Origin: an uncultured Erysipelotrichaceae bacterium
GTDB taxonomy: Bacteria > Bacillota_I > Bacilli_A > Erysipelotrichales > Erysipelotrichaceae
NCBI GenBank assembly: GCA_937893115.1
Contig: CALBGK010000133.1
Location: 1-8,670 of the forward strand
Length of the DNA: 8,670 nucleotides
Direction of reading: 5' to 3'
Below the pieces are notes generated by a model that saw nothing but the letters and a program-made list of their open reading frames with translations, was not told the DNA's origin and ran no database searches. The position numbers and the translations under genes were made by a program. Of the stretch, positions 1 to 5,113 are shown piece by piece. Numbering within the stretch: position 1 is the stretch's first letter; the number at the start of each line of letters is the position of its first letter.

Positions 1-61
1 AGTATCGAAAGAATTTGTCCCAGGATTTATTCCTTTTAACTTTATTCTTATCGATTACCAT
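1..61 (-). CDS. pstC: Start of probable phosphate ABC transporter permease PstC (partial)
   Basis: An ATG at 59-61 opens a frame that stays open to the window edge. It encodes about 20 residues, beginning MVIDKNKVKRNKSWDKFFRY. The stretch is basic and hydrophilic, as expected for the short cytoplasmic N-terminus of a PstC-type permease before its first membrane helix, but no helix is reached inside the window. The start lies 6 nt after the pstS stop, so the two genes are almost certainly co-transcribed. The ribosome site is weak: only an AGAAG-like stretch in the last pstS codons. The pstC name rests on gene order (pstS followed by pstC), not on recognisable protein motifs; any other pst-operon gene would fit the visible residues equally well. 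Confidence 0.5.
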   Translation of the reverse strand, partial: MVIDKNKVKRNKSWDKFFRY

Positions 62-67
62 AATTTA

Positions 68-1033
68 CTATTCTACTTCTGAGAAATCTGTTAATGTACC
101 TGCGTAGATATCATGTAATTGAGCAGCTGTAATATTTTCTAATGTGTTATCCGCATTTACAACAGCTACAACAGCATCTAAACAGAATGAACCACTCGCC
201 ATAGCGTTTGTTACATCTTCTTCAGCTTTGAACGGACGAGAAGCGAAGCCGATTTCAACTGCATTAGCACCATCTTTTTCAGAACCTAATGTACGAAGAT
301 GTCCATCAGAAGAACCGCTTTGGTTCATTGCAAATTGAACATTACCAGCTAAAGGTTGGAAAGATTCTAATGCAGCGCGGATAACCTTTTCAACTGATGT
401 AGAACCACCTGTGCGGATAGTTAATGAAGAGTTATCTTGATTTAATACTGGGTAATCTTGAGCAACTTCTGACCAAGGTCTAGCATTTTCATATGATACG
501 ATGCCGCCATTTTCTTCGATAACAGTTAAACCTTCTGTAGATTCAGTGATATATGCGATGAAAGCTGCAACTAATTGTTCAAGATCATCTGAAGAGTAAT
601 CGCCAGCAGCTCTTGTAACATAGTTGAATGGTCTTTGCATCTGGTAAGAACCGTCTAATACGGTTTCAGAAGAAGCTTCAACACCTTCGAATGATAAAGG
701 TTTGATATTGTTGGCTTCAAAATCAGTAGTTAATGAAGTATAACCGATACCTGATGTATCACTACCTACACGAGTAGCCATATCACCATTTGAGCTAACT
801 TCTGAAGCACTAGAAGTTAATGCGCCTTCTTCTAAACCGATTGCACCTTCAAATGCTTCTCTTGTACCACTAGATGAATCTCTTGTGTATATGTGAATTG
901 TAGTAGAAGTTGTATCTTCTGTTGTAGTCCCCTCTGTATTAGTACCTTCTGTACTAGTAGGAGCACTTGATTGGCAGCCTACAAGGCTAAGAGCCAATAG
1001 AGCAATTAACATAAAACTAAGTATTTTTTTCAT
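68..1033 (-). CDS. pstS: PstS-like phosphate-binding lipoprotein, apparently circularly permuted
   Basis: Extracellular lipid-anchored substrate-binding protein of a phosphate ABC transporter, 321 aa. The start at 1033 is chosen because AAAGGAGA lies 4 nt upstream and the lipoprotein signal begins there; a GTG eight codons earlier would place the ribosome site inside the gene. Residues 1-20 are a signal peptide ending in lipobox LVGC (Cys20), and 21-45 are a Thr/Ser/Glu-rich linker. Residues 46-62 carry TRDSSSGTREAFE, 95-98 GIGY and 130-136 YQMQRPF, motifs that normally sit in the second half of PstS. Residues 209-214 (GGSTSV), 238-244 (QSGSSDG), 260-266 (EIGFASR) and 305-314 (QLHDIYAGTL) normally form the first half. 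The order is therefore swapped, although overall length is normal and the next gene follows 6 nt later, so it is not a truncation. Glu260 stands where the family usually has a phosphate-contacting Asp. PhoP-like boxes lie upstream. Family assignment is firm; the permutation comes from motif order recalled from the family. Confidence 0.9.
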   Translation of the reverse strand: MKKILSFMLIALLALSLVGCQSSAPTSTEGTNTEGTTTEDTTSTTIHIYTRDSSSGTREAFEGAIGLEEGALTSSASEVSSNGDMATRVGSDTSGIGYTSLTTDFEANNIKPLSFEGVEASSETVLDGSYQMQRPFNYVTRAAGDYSSDDLEQLVAAFIAYITESTEGLTVIEENGGIVSYENARPWSEVAQDYPVLNQDNSSLTIRTGGSTSVEKVIRAALESFQPLAGNVQFAMNQSGSSDGHLRTLGSEKDGANAVEIGFASRPFKAEEDVTNAMASGSFCLDAVVAVVNADNTLENITAAQLHDIYAGTLTDFSEVE

Positions 1034-1064
1034 ATTTTCTCCTTTGTGCCTAAACACATTTATT

Positions 1065-1070
1065 AATATA
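1065..1070 (-). promoter_or_regulatory. Probable -10 element of the pstS promoter
   Basis: On the minus strand the hexamer reads TATATT, about 30 nt upstream of the pstS start codon. No good -35 hexamer lies 16-18 nt upstream. This is typical of promoters that depend on an activator such as PhoP, and TTAACA boxes occupy that region instead, with the nearest ending 9 nt from this element. Confidence 0.5.
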
Positions 1071-1079
1071 CTTTGTCTA

Positions 1080-1118
1080 TGTTAAAGAAGATAAATTCTA
1101 TTGTTAAATCTATGTAAA
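1080..1118 (-). promoter_or_regulatory. Array of PhoP-like boxes upstream of pstS
   Basis: Reading the minus strand toward pstS there are four hexamers at roughly helical spacing: TTTACA (1113-1118), TTAACA (1102-1107), TTTATC (1090-1095, degenerate) and TTAACA (1080-1085). Start-to-start distances are 11, 12 and 10 nt. The Bacillus PhoP recognition unit is a TT(A/C/T)A(A/C/T)A-like hexamer repeated about every 11 nt and positioned just upstream of the -10 region of Pho-regulon promoters; pstS is the classic target. The geometry relative to the TATATT at 1065-1070 fits activation. The most distal box overlaps the U-run of the preceding terminator. The site is inferred from consensus only. Confidence 0.6.
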
Positions 1119-1142
1119 AAAATAGCTGATTACTCAGCTATT
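1116..1142 (-). terminator. Intrinsic terminator of the HAD gene
   Basis: A perfect 9-bp stem (1121-1129 pairing with 1134-1142, minus-strand AATAGCTGA / TCAGCTATT) has a 4-nt loop and is followed on the minus strand by a run of seven T (1116-1122). The HAD gene's TAA stop codon lies at 1130-1132, inside the loop. The T-run abuts the first PhoP-like box of pstS, so termination and the next promoter are tightly packed. Confidence 0.85.
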
Positions 1143-1858
1143 ATATCTTTATATTTTAAATGATAAATTACATTCTTTCTTTCAACGATAATATTAATCT
1201 TATCAGCGACTACCTTATCATCTTTAATAATATCTAATAATTCCTTGGTTGGATTTATCGCAAAAGGATGACCAGTCATTTGAAACATGGAGAAATCACC
1301 ACTGGTATCGCCATAAGCATAACTAGCGCTAAGGTCAATATCATATTTAGAAGCTAACTCATTTAAAGCCTTGGCCTTACTGATATGATCCCACATTGGC
1401 ACTACTTCACCATTGTATTTACCATTTTCATCAGTTACATAAATAGTTCCAAAATAATCATCAAAGCCATACTTTTCAGCCATAACTTTAACTAGTTCTA
1501 GCGGTGAGCCAGAAACAGCGAAGACAAGATGCCCCTCTTGCTTATGCTTCGCAATCGCATCTCTTGTAAAACGATAAACTCTATCACCTTTTTGGCTAAT
1601 GGCCACATCAGCTATATGTAAGATATGTTCTTTAGATAAGCCAATCAATGTCGACTTATAGATATCAGCTATTTTCATTAAATAATCGTCCTATTCGCCC
1701 TGTCTCCTATCATATTTAGTAAAGAATGGTTTAACATCGTCATACCATTTAGAGCGATCAACAAGTTCGTAAGTAACAAATTTTTTAAATACTTCAGTCA
1801 GTAAACTATCACGATATAGAGTACCATCTATATCAAAAAAAGCAGCTATTTTTTTCAT
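1130..1858 (-). pseudogene. HAD-superfamily IB phosphatase-like gene with an in-frame amber stop
   Basis: The reading frame from ATG at 1858 runs 242 codons and matches a HAD subfamily IB hydrolase (SerB-like phosphatases), except for one TAG at codon 56 (1691-1693). Motif I is at residues 9-13 (DIDGT, with nucleophile and acid Asp). Downstream of the stop, motif II Ser is in AVSGSP, the motif III Lys is probably in the SKAKAL region, and motif IV is in YGDTSGD. The text around the stop, GE-stop-DDYLMKIADIY, suggests a single substitution, perhaps of a Tyr codon. An ATG at 1678 could restart the remaining 182 aa in the same frame, but that product lacks the catalytic DxD and should be inactive. 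The upstream terminator's T-run ends only 16 nt before the start and I see no clear ribosome site, so even the intact gene would have a minimal leader. Sequencing error, nonsense mutation or amber suppression cannot be separated here. Confidence 0.8.
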
Positions 1859-1874
1859 AGTACTATCTTATCAT

Positions 1875-1904
1875 AAAAAAGAGCCATCTATAAAAGATGA
1901 CTCT
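1875..1904 (-). terminator. Intrinsic terminator of the lactate permease operon
   Basis: A 10-bp stem (1880-1889 with 1895-1904) includes one U·G wobble in the minus-strand RNA (AGAGUCAUCU / AGAUGGCUCU). The loop is 5 nt and a run of six T follows on the minus strand (1875-1880). It lies 28 nt past the stop of the 51-aa gene and 16 nt before the HAD start codon, so it ends the permease operon. Confidence 0.85.
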
Positions 1905-1932
1905 AATAATTGATTAATATTATTTCTATTGA

Positions 1933-2088
1933 CTAGCAATTCATGTATGCGAAGCCACAACCTACAGCAGTTAAAGCAAGTGCAGCCCATTGGAATGTAG
2001 CGCCTTGATTTAATGATAAGTATAGAACAACCATACAAATAACGATTACTAGAACAGAAAGCAATTTCATTTTTACAGCTTTTGGCAT
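1933..2088 (-). CDS. Small two-helix membrane protein, 51 aa, behind the lactate permease
   Basis: A short ORF starting MPKAVKMKLLSVLVIVICMV and ending FAYMNC, 51 aa. The ribosome site AGGAGG lies 9 nt upstream of the ATG, and the start codon is 16 nt after the permease stop, so it is almost certainly the second gene of that operon. Residues 8-26 are a strong hydrophobic helix after a basic N-terminus. Residues 31-48 form a second, Ala/Gly-rich hydrophobic segment with Trp34. The layout suggests a helical hairpin with both ends on the cytoplasmic side (positive-inside rule). There are three Cys (18, 44, 51). I do not recognise a family. A small accessory or stabilising subunit of the permease is an inference from position and size only. 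The ribosome site and a terminator right after it make it a believable gene. Confidence 0.75.
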   Translation of the reverse strand: MPKAVKMKLLSVLVIVICMVVLYLSLNQGATFQWAALALTAVGCGFAYMNC

Positions 2089-2104
2089 TTAATTCAACCT
2101 CCTA

Positions 2105-3742
2105 CTATAATCCTAGACCCATACTGATCAATACGAATGCTAAGATACCGATTAATAGACCTTGGATAACGTTGTATACACCTGTAGCTGCAAGGATTTC
2201 TCCTTCTTTTCCTGCTTGGTTAGATACACCAGTACCAAGAGCAGCGTTACCTGGAGAGAATGAGTTAGATAATGCAGCTGCTGCAGATTGTTCAGAAAGA
2301 ACGATTGGAGCAGAGATACCAAGTACATCAGCAACATTGTATTGTAATGCAGTGAATAGAATGTTAGAAGAAGTACCAGAAGATGTAACGAATCCACCAA
2401 GGATAGCGATGAATGGAGCTAAGATTGGATAGAATGATCCAGCAACGATAGCGATACCGTAAGCGATGTATGTAGTCATACCAGCTTCAGTTAATAATAC
2501 AGCCATCATTGTCATAGGGATGATTGTAGTAGTAGAACCAATAGATTGTTTAATTGTCTTAGACCAAGCTTCTCCTACTGCACCTTGTTTTAACATACCT
2601 TGAGATTTGTAGAACATGATTGCTAAGAAAGAAGTCAAGAAAATTAAAGTACCAGGAGCAGTGAAGACTTTAATTGCAGAGTATTTTGCAACTTCTGCAT
2701 TAGTGAATCCACTTGCGATACTGTTAGCAGGGAATGCTAAACCAATTTGGAACATTGGGCTTTCTAAGAAAGTCTTAATTGGAGTAATTAAATAAACAGC
2801 GAATACTACAACTAATAGAATTAAGTAAGCAGAGAATGCCTTCAAGAAATCGCCCCAAGAAGTGTGTTCTGCACTGTCTGCACCTTCAGCACCTTTGTAC
2901 ATGCCAAGTTTTGGAAGTACTAATACACCTAAGATCAAACCAGCAGCACCAGCAACGAAACATCCTAATTCAGGAGCAGCGAAGCTCATACCGATTAATG
3001 TAGCACCCATAACAACTGCTAAGAATAATACAGCAACTGTACCTTCAGCAAATGCTTTACCTACATTCTTGTAAACTTTAACACCGTAGTTGTGAACGAT
3101 ACAGAAACCTACGATTAAACCACCGAATGCAACCATGATAGCACCCCAGAATGCAACATCGCCTGTATGTTCAGCTCTGAATGCTTCTGGCAAGTTATTA
3201 AGCATTGTATTGTACATTGATCCTAATGAACCGAATGCAACGCCCCAAGAGTGACCTAATAATGCAGTGATAACTGATACCATTGGGTCAAATCCTAGAC
3301 CAATTAATAATGGAGTAGCAACAGCAACTGGAACACCGAATCCACATACACCTTGGATGAATGTTGGGAATGCCCAACCTAAGATCAAGATTTGAAGAAT
3401 GCGGCTTCCGTTAGTCATTTCAGTGAACTTGTCAGCGATTGTCTTGAAACTTCCTGTTTCATTAACAACGTTGTACAAGAACATTGAAGACCAAATGATA
3501 TAAAGTACGAATAGCGTAGACCAGAATCCTTTAACTGTACCAGCAGCTATAACTTCTGGACCACCTTTGAAGACAAAATAAACAATTACGCCAGTCAATA
3601 CCCAAGCGATGATACCTGAACGAGCTCCACTAACTTTTAGTGCAAGCATCAATACGAGGATAACAACGATTGGTAAAATTGCAAGAACCCATGTAAGGAT
3701 ATCCATTGCAGGTAGACCGACTGTGGTTACATCAATACCCAT
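2105..3742 (-). CDS. lctP: L-lactate permease (LctP/LldP family)
   Basis: Polytopic inner-membrane carrier of the lactate permease family (TC 2.A.14), which takes up lactate, and often glycolate, with protons. At 545 aa it has the usual family length and about 12-14 hydrophobic segments along its length. Recognisable signatures are IQGVCGFGVPVAVATPLLIG (about residues 128-147) and, near the C-terminus, FVTSSGTSSNILFTALQYNV, the Gly/Ser/Asn-rich loop typical of the family. The start is fixed by a strong AAGGAGGAGG site 6 nt upstream of the ATG. It is the first gene of a two-gene operon with the 51-aa membrane protein, preceded by its own promoter and by a terminator hairpin that separates it from upstream transcription. 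Imported lactate would feed pyruvate metabolism. No lactate dehydrogenase is visible in the window. The family is secure; the exact substrate (lactate versus glycolate) is not. Confidence 0.93.
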   Translation of the reverse strand: MGIDVTTVGLPAMDILTWVLAILPIVVILVLMLALKVSGARSGIIAWVLTGVIVYFVFKGGPEVIAAGTVKGFWSTLFVLYIIWSSMFLYNVVNETGSFKTIADKFTEMTNGSRILQILILGWAFPTFIQGVCGFGVPVAVATPLLIGLGFDPMVSVITALLGHSWGVAFGSLGSMYNTMLNNLPEAFRAEHTGDVAFWGAIMVAFGGLIVGFCIVHNYGVKVYKNVGKAFAEGTVAVLFLAVVMGATLIGMSFAAPELGCFVAGAAGLILGVLVLPKLGMYKGAEGADSAEHTSWGDFLKAFSAYLILLVVVFAVYLITPIKTFLESPMFQIGLAFPANSIASGFTNAEVAKYSAIKVFTAPGTLIFLTSFLAIMFYKSQGMLKQGAVGEAWSKTIKQSIGSTTTIIPMTMMAVLLTEAGMTTYIAYGIAIVAGSFYPILAPFIAILGGFVTSSGTSSNILFTALQYNVADVLGISAPIVLSEQSAAAALSNSFSPGNAALGTGVSNQAGKEGEILAATGVYNVIQGLLIGILAFVLISMGLGL

Positions 3743-3778
3743 GAAATTCCTCCTCCTTCATAATTATCAATGTGTTTT

Positions 3779-3790
3779 CATTCTACCACA
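3779..3790 (-). promoter_or_regulatory. Extended -10 promoter of lctP
   Basis: On the minus strand the region reads TGGTAGAAT, a TGn extended -10 with hexamer TAGAAT (5 of 6 to consensus), about 40 nt upstream of the lctP start codon. No clear -35 hexamer is seen at 16-18 nt, which an extended -10 can tolerate. A 12-bp palindrome lies just upstream. Confidence 0.5.
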
Positions 3791-3807
3791 TATTTTGCAA
3801 AAATTAC

Positions 3808-3819
3808 ACATAATTATGT
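3808..3819. promoter_or_regulatory. Candidate operator: 12-bp palindrome upstream of the lctP promoter
   Basis: ACATAATTATGT is a perfect palindrome about 20 nt upstream of the extended -10 of lctP. It sits inside a larger imperfect ACACA...TGTGT arrangement (about 3806-3830). A regulator of lactate uptake could bind here. I cannot assign one, and in DNA this AT-rich a 12-bp palindrome is not rare. Confidence 0.25.
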
Positions 3820-3840
3820 TTAAATTGTGTGATAAATATC

Positions 3841-3867
3841 AAAAACCCTTTTTGTAAGGGCTTTTTT
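3841..3867 (-). terminator. Terminator-like hairpin upstream of lctP
   Basis: Minus-strand CCCTT / AAGGG stem with a 5-nt loop, flanked by A-run and T-run (GGGTTTTT on the minus strand, CTTTTTT on the plus strand), so it could work in both directions. The adjacent upstream gene pair is on the minus strand, so it most likely stops read-through into lctP. If a promoter lies at the TATAAT pair just upstream it would instead act as a leader attenuator. Confidence 0.65.
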
Positions 3868-3925
3868 AATACATATTTTCTTGTTAAAAAATTAATTTTT
3901 CTAGTCAAATTATACCATTATACAA

Positions 3926-3957
3926 ATCCGGATGGATTCTAATTAGCCCATCCGGAT
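3926..3957 (-). terminator. CCGGATG-stem hairpin after the three-helix protein gene
   Basis: A perfect 10-bp stem, ATCCGGATGG (3926-3935) with CCATCCGGAT (3948-3957), and a 12-nt loop, located 31 nt past the stop of the small membrane protein gene. The T-run on the minus-strand side is weak (ATTTGTAT), so termination may be partial, with the hairpin at 3841-3867 as backup. The stem core matches the hairpin at 5067-5093. Confidence 0.55.
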
Positions 3958-3988
3958 GTCTCATACTATATAGTGCAAGTCTACATAC

Positions 3989-4258
3989 CTATAGTATAGA
4001 TAGTAAGTTTTTAATAGTCAGATATACACCTAATGCTAAAATAATGATATCAACTACCAAAAATGTTTTACTGGATGTCTTATCGAATTCTTTAAATGCA
4101 ATAGCACTATATACTTCTATCGCAAGGGCACAAGTAAGAGAAAAATCAAATATCAAATTGTCTAACTTGTCGTGTAGAGTATTTGGTAACAAAAGTGGAA
4201 TAGCAATAGCAGCTATAAAAAATATATTCCTCAGTATATTTAACTTATTCTTGTCCAT
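3989..4258 (-). CDS. Small three-helix membrane protein, possible partner or immunity protein
   Basis: 89 aa, starting MDKNKLNILRNIFFIAAIAI. Three hydrophobic segments are visible at about residues 10-26, 36-54 and 66-88, separated by short charged loops. It starts 19 nt before the stop of the secreted Cys-rich protein gene, so the two are translated together. I do not recognise a family. Small proteins of 3-4 helices encoded directly behind a secreted peptide are often immunity proteins or export partners of bacteriocin-like peptides. That is only an analogy here: no ABC exporter or processing protease is seen nearby. Other options are a holin-like protein or a membrane chaperone for the upstream product. 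The gene overlap and conserved direction make a real coding gene likely. Confidence 0.7.
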   Translation of the reverse strand: MDKNKLNILRNIFFIAAIAIPLLLPNTLHDKLDNLIFDFSLTCALAIEVYSAIAFKEFDKTSSKTFLVVDIIILALGVYLTIKNLLSIL

Positions 4259-4707
4259 CTTGCTTGGTGACAGTTTCCAGAATGTCTAGGTTCGCAACCA
4301 GGAATATATCCAACAGTAACTTCCCAAGTACCAGTATAAGAAGTACCGCCCATTGTGTATAATCCATCTATAACTACTAATCCTAAATATCTTACCAAAT
4401 CCGCGCAACTATAATCAAAAACCACTTCAACAACAAAACAAACTCCGCTAATTATACTTATTATTGTACCTCCCGATCTTGTTTGAACTGGCAAATTATT
4501 TACCCATTCATCAGGAATAGGAGTCGAGAAAGCAATTATTTCTCCTTCTTCATTATAGATGATATCATACATTTCATCAGGATCAGCATCACTTATATCA
4601 ATAGAACACGATTGGCATTCATTGTTTGTATCAGCTATAATTGTCGAATCACTAATAGGTACAAACAAAATAATCATAGCCAAAATAATACTTAAAATCT
4701 TTTTCAT
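4240..4707 (-). CDS. Secreted six-cysteine protein of unknown function
   Basis: 155 aa. The start is supported by AAGGAG about 7 nt upstream of the ATG. Residues 1-25 are a Sec signal peptide (MKKILSIILAMIILFVPI...), with likely cleavage near IIA-D at 25/26. The mature protein has six Cys in pairs: C31 and C34 (CxxC), C90 and C101, C138 and C146. An acidic segment follows at 37-67. A hydrophobic stretch at about 80-115 begins after SGG and contains both middle Cys. The C-terminus is aromatic and basic, with GTWEV, CEPRHSGNC and RWTR. The even Cys count in a secreted protein suggests disulfides. The short acidic region followed by a hydrophobic or basic end could be a propeptide plus active peptide, but no family is recognised and no modification or export genes are adjacent. 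It overlaps the following membrane-protein gene by 19 nt. The function is unknown; a bacteriocin-like or cell-surface role is speculative. Confidence 0.75.
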   Translation of the reverse strand: MKKILSIILAMIILFVPISDSTIIADTNNECQSCSIDISDADPDEMYDIIYNEEGEIIAFSTPIPDEWVNNLPVQTRSGGTIISIISGVCFVVEVVFDYSCADLVRYLGLVVIDGLYTMGGTSYTGTWEVTVGYIPGCEPRHSGNCHQARWTRIS

Positions 4708-5066
4708 ATTATATCTCCTTTATTCATAAAGTCTTTGTGCCTATCACAATAATTAAATAATAGTATTATGGTAATAGGTAATGCTTGATTTTATAGTTGG
4801 AAGGTATACAGCAAAAAGACTATTATTATCATAAAGTCCATATAGCTACCAACTATGATAAAATGCCATTTCTATACCTGTGATTATTATTATTAATTAT
4901 TAACATATATTATGTCCTCTTACTTATATCCTAATTGTATAGTATGAATTATTCTTTATGCAAATTTATATGAAAATATCTTGCCATAAACTTACATTCG
5001 TTGAGATAATTTAACGATTATTTAAGTGGAGATAATTATTACGCTTAAATAGAATAAAAATAAAAC
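4708..5066. other. AT-rich intergenic region with several inverted repeats, no gene seen
   Basis: About 360 bp with no convincing ORF on either strand. It holds the ribosome site and presumably the promoter of the secreted protein gene (no clear -35/-10 pair). It also holds a TTGTG-N5-CACAA inverted repeat at 4735-4749 and two interleaved inverted repeats: ATAGTTGG 4793-4800 with CCAACTAT 4849-4856, and AGGTATA 4802-4808 with TATACCT 4873-4879. A 9-bp hairpin with one wobble lies at 5020-5028/5042-5050. It could be a structured leader or an unannotated small RNA, or simply AT-rich spacer. Confidence 0.5.
4735..4749. promoter_or_regulatory. TTGTG-N5-CACAA inverted repeat in the leader of the secreted protein gene
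   Basis: Perfect 5-bp arms flank CCTAT, about 30 nt upstream of the start codon. The minus-strand 11-mer TAGGCACAAAG that includes one arm also occurs in the pstS leader at 1042-1052, where TGTG/CACA arms are again present (1045-1048, 1055-1058). A shared operator or a small RNA hairpin is possible; chance is not excluded. Confidence 0.3.
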
Positions 5067-5093
5067 CCGGATGAGACATTATAACTCATCCGG
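5060..5093 (-). terminator. Intrinsic terminator of the YeeE/YedE-like pair
   Basis: A perfect 9-bp stem, CCGGATGAG (5067-5075) with CTCATCCGG (5085-5093), and a 9-nt loop, starting 21 nt past the stop of the second gene. It is followed on the minus strand by GGGTTTTATTTTTA. The stem core CCGGATG is shared with the hairpin at 3926-3957. Confidence 0.85.
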
Positions 5094-5113
5094 ATAAGTT
5101 TTCCTTTAAATTG

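Noticed and set aside
1034..1057. Upstream GTG start for pstS adding eight residues (MFRHKGEN)
   Set aside because: It would place the AAAGGAGA ribosome site inside the coding sequence and spoil the lipoprotein signal; ATG at 1033 fits far better.
2082..2432. Plus-strand open frame of 116 codons opposite lctP
   Set aside because: Lies antisense within the lactate permease with no ribosome site; composition is that expected from the complementary strand of a membrane-protein gene.
3609..3857. Plus-strand open frame across the lctP start and leader
   Set aside because: Mostly antisense to lctP and its promoter, no ribosome site, no recognisable protein features.
4293..4470. Double-glycine leader cleavage (SGG at residues 78-80) in the secreted protein
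   Set aside because: The site is far from the N-terminus, which already carries a clear Sec signal peptide, and no C39-peptidase exporter is nearby.
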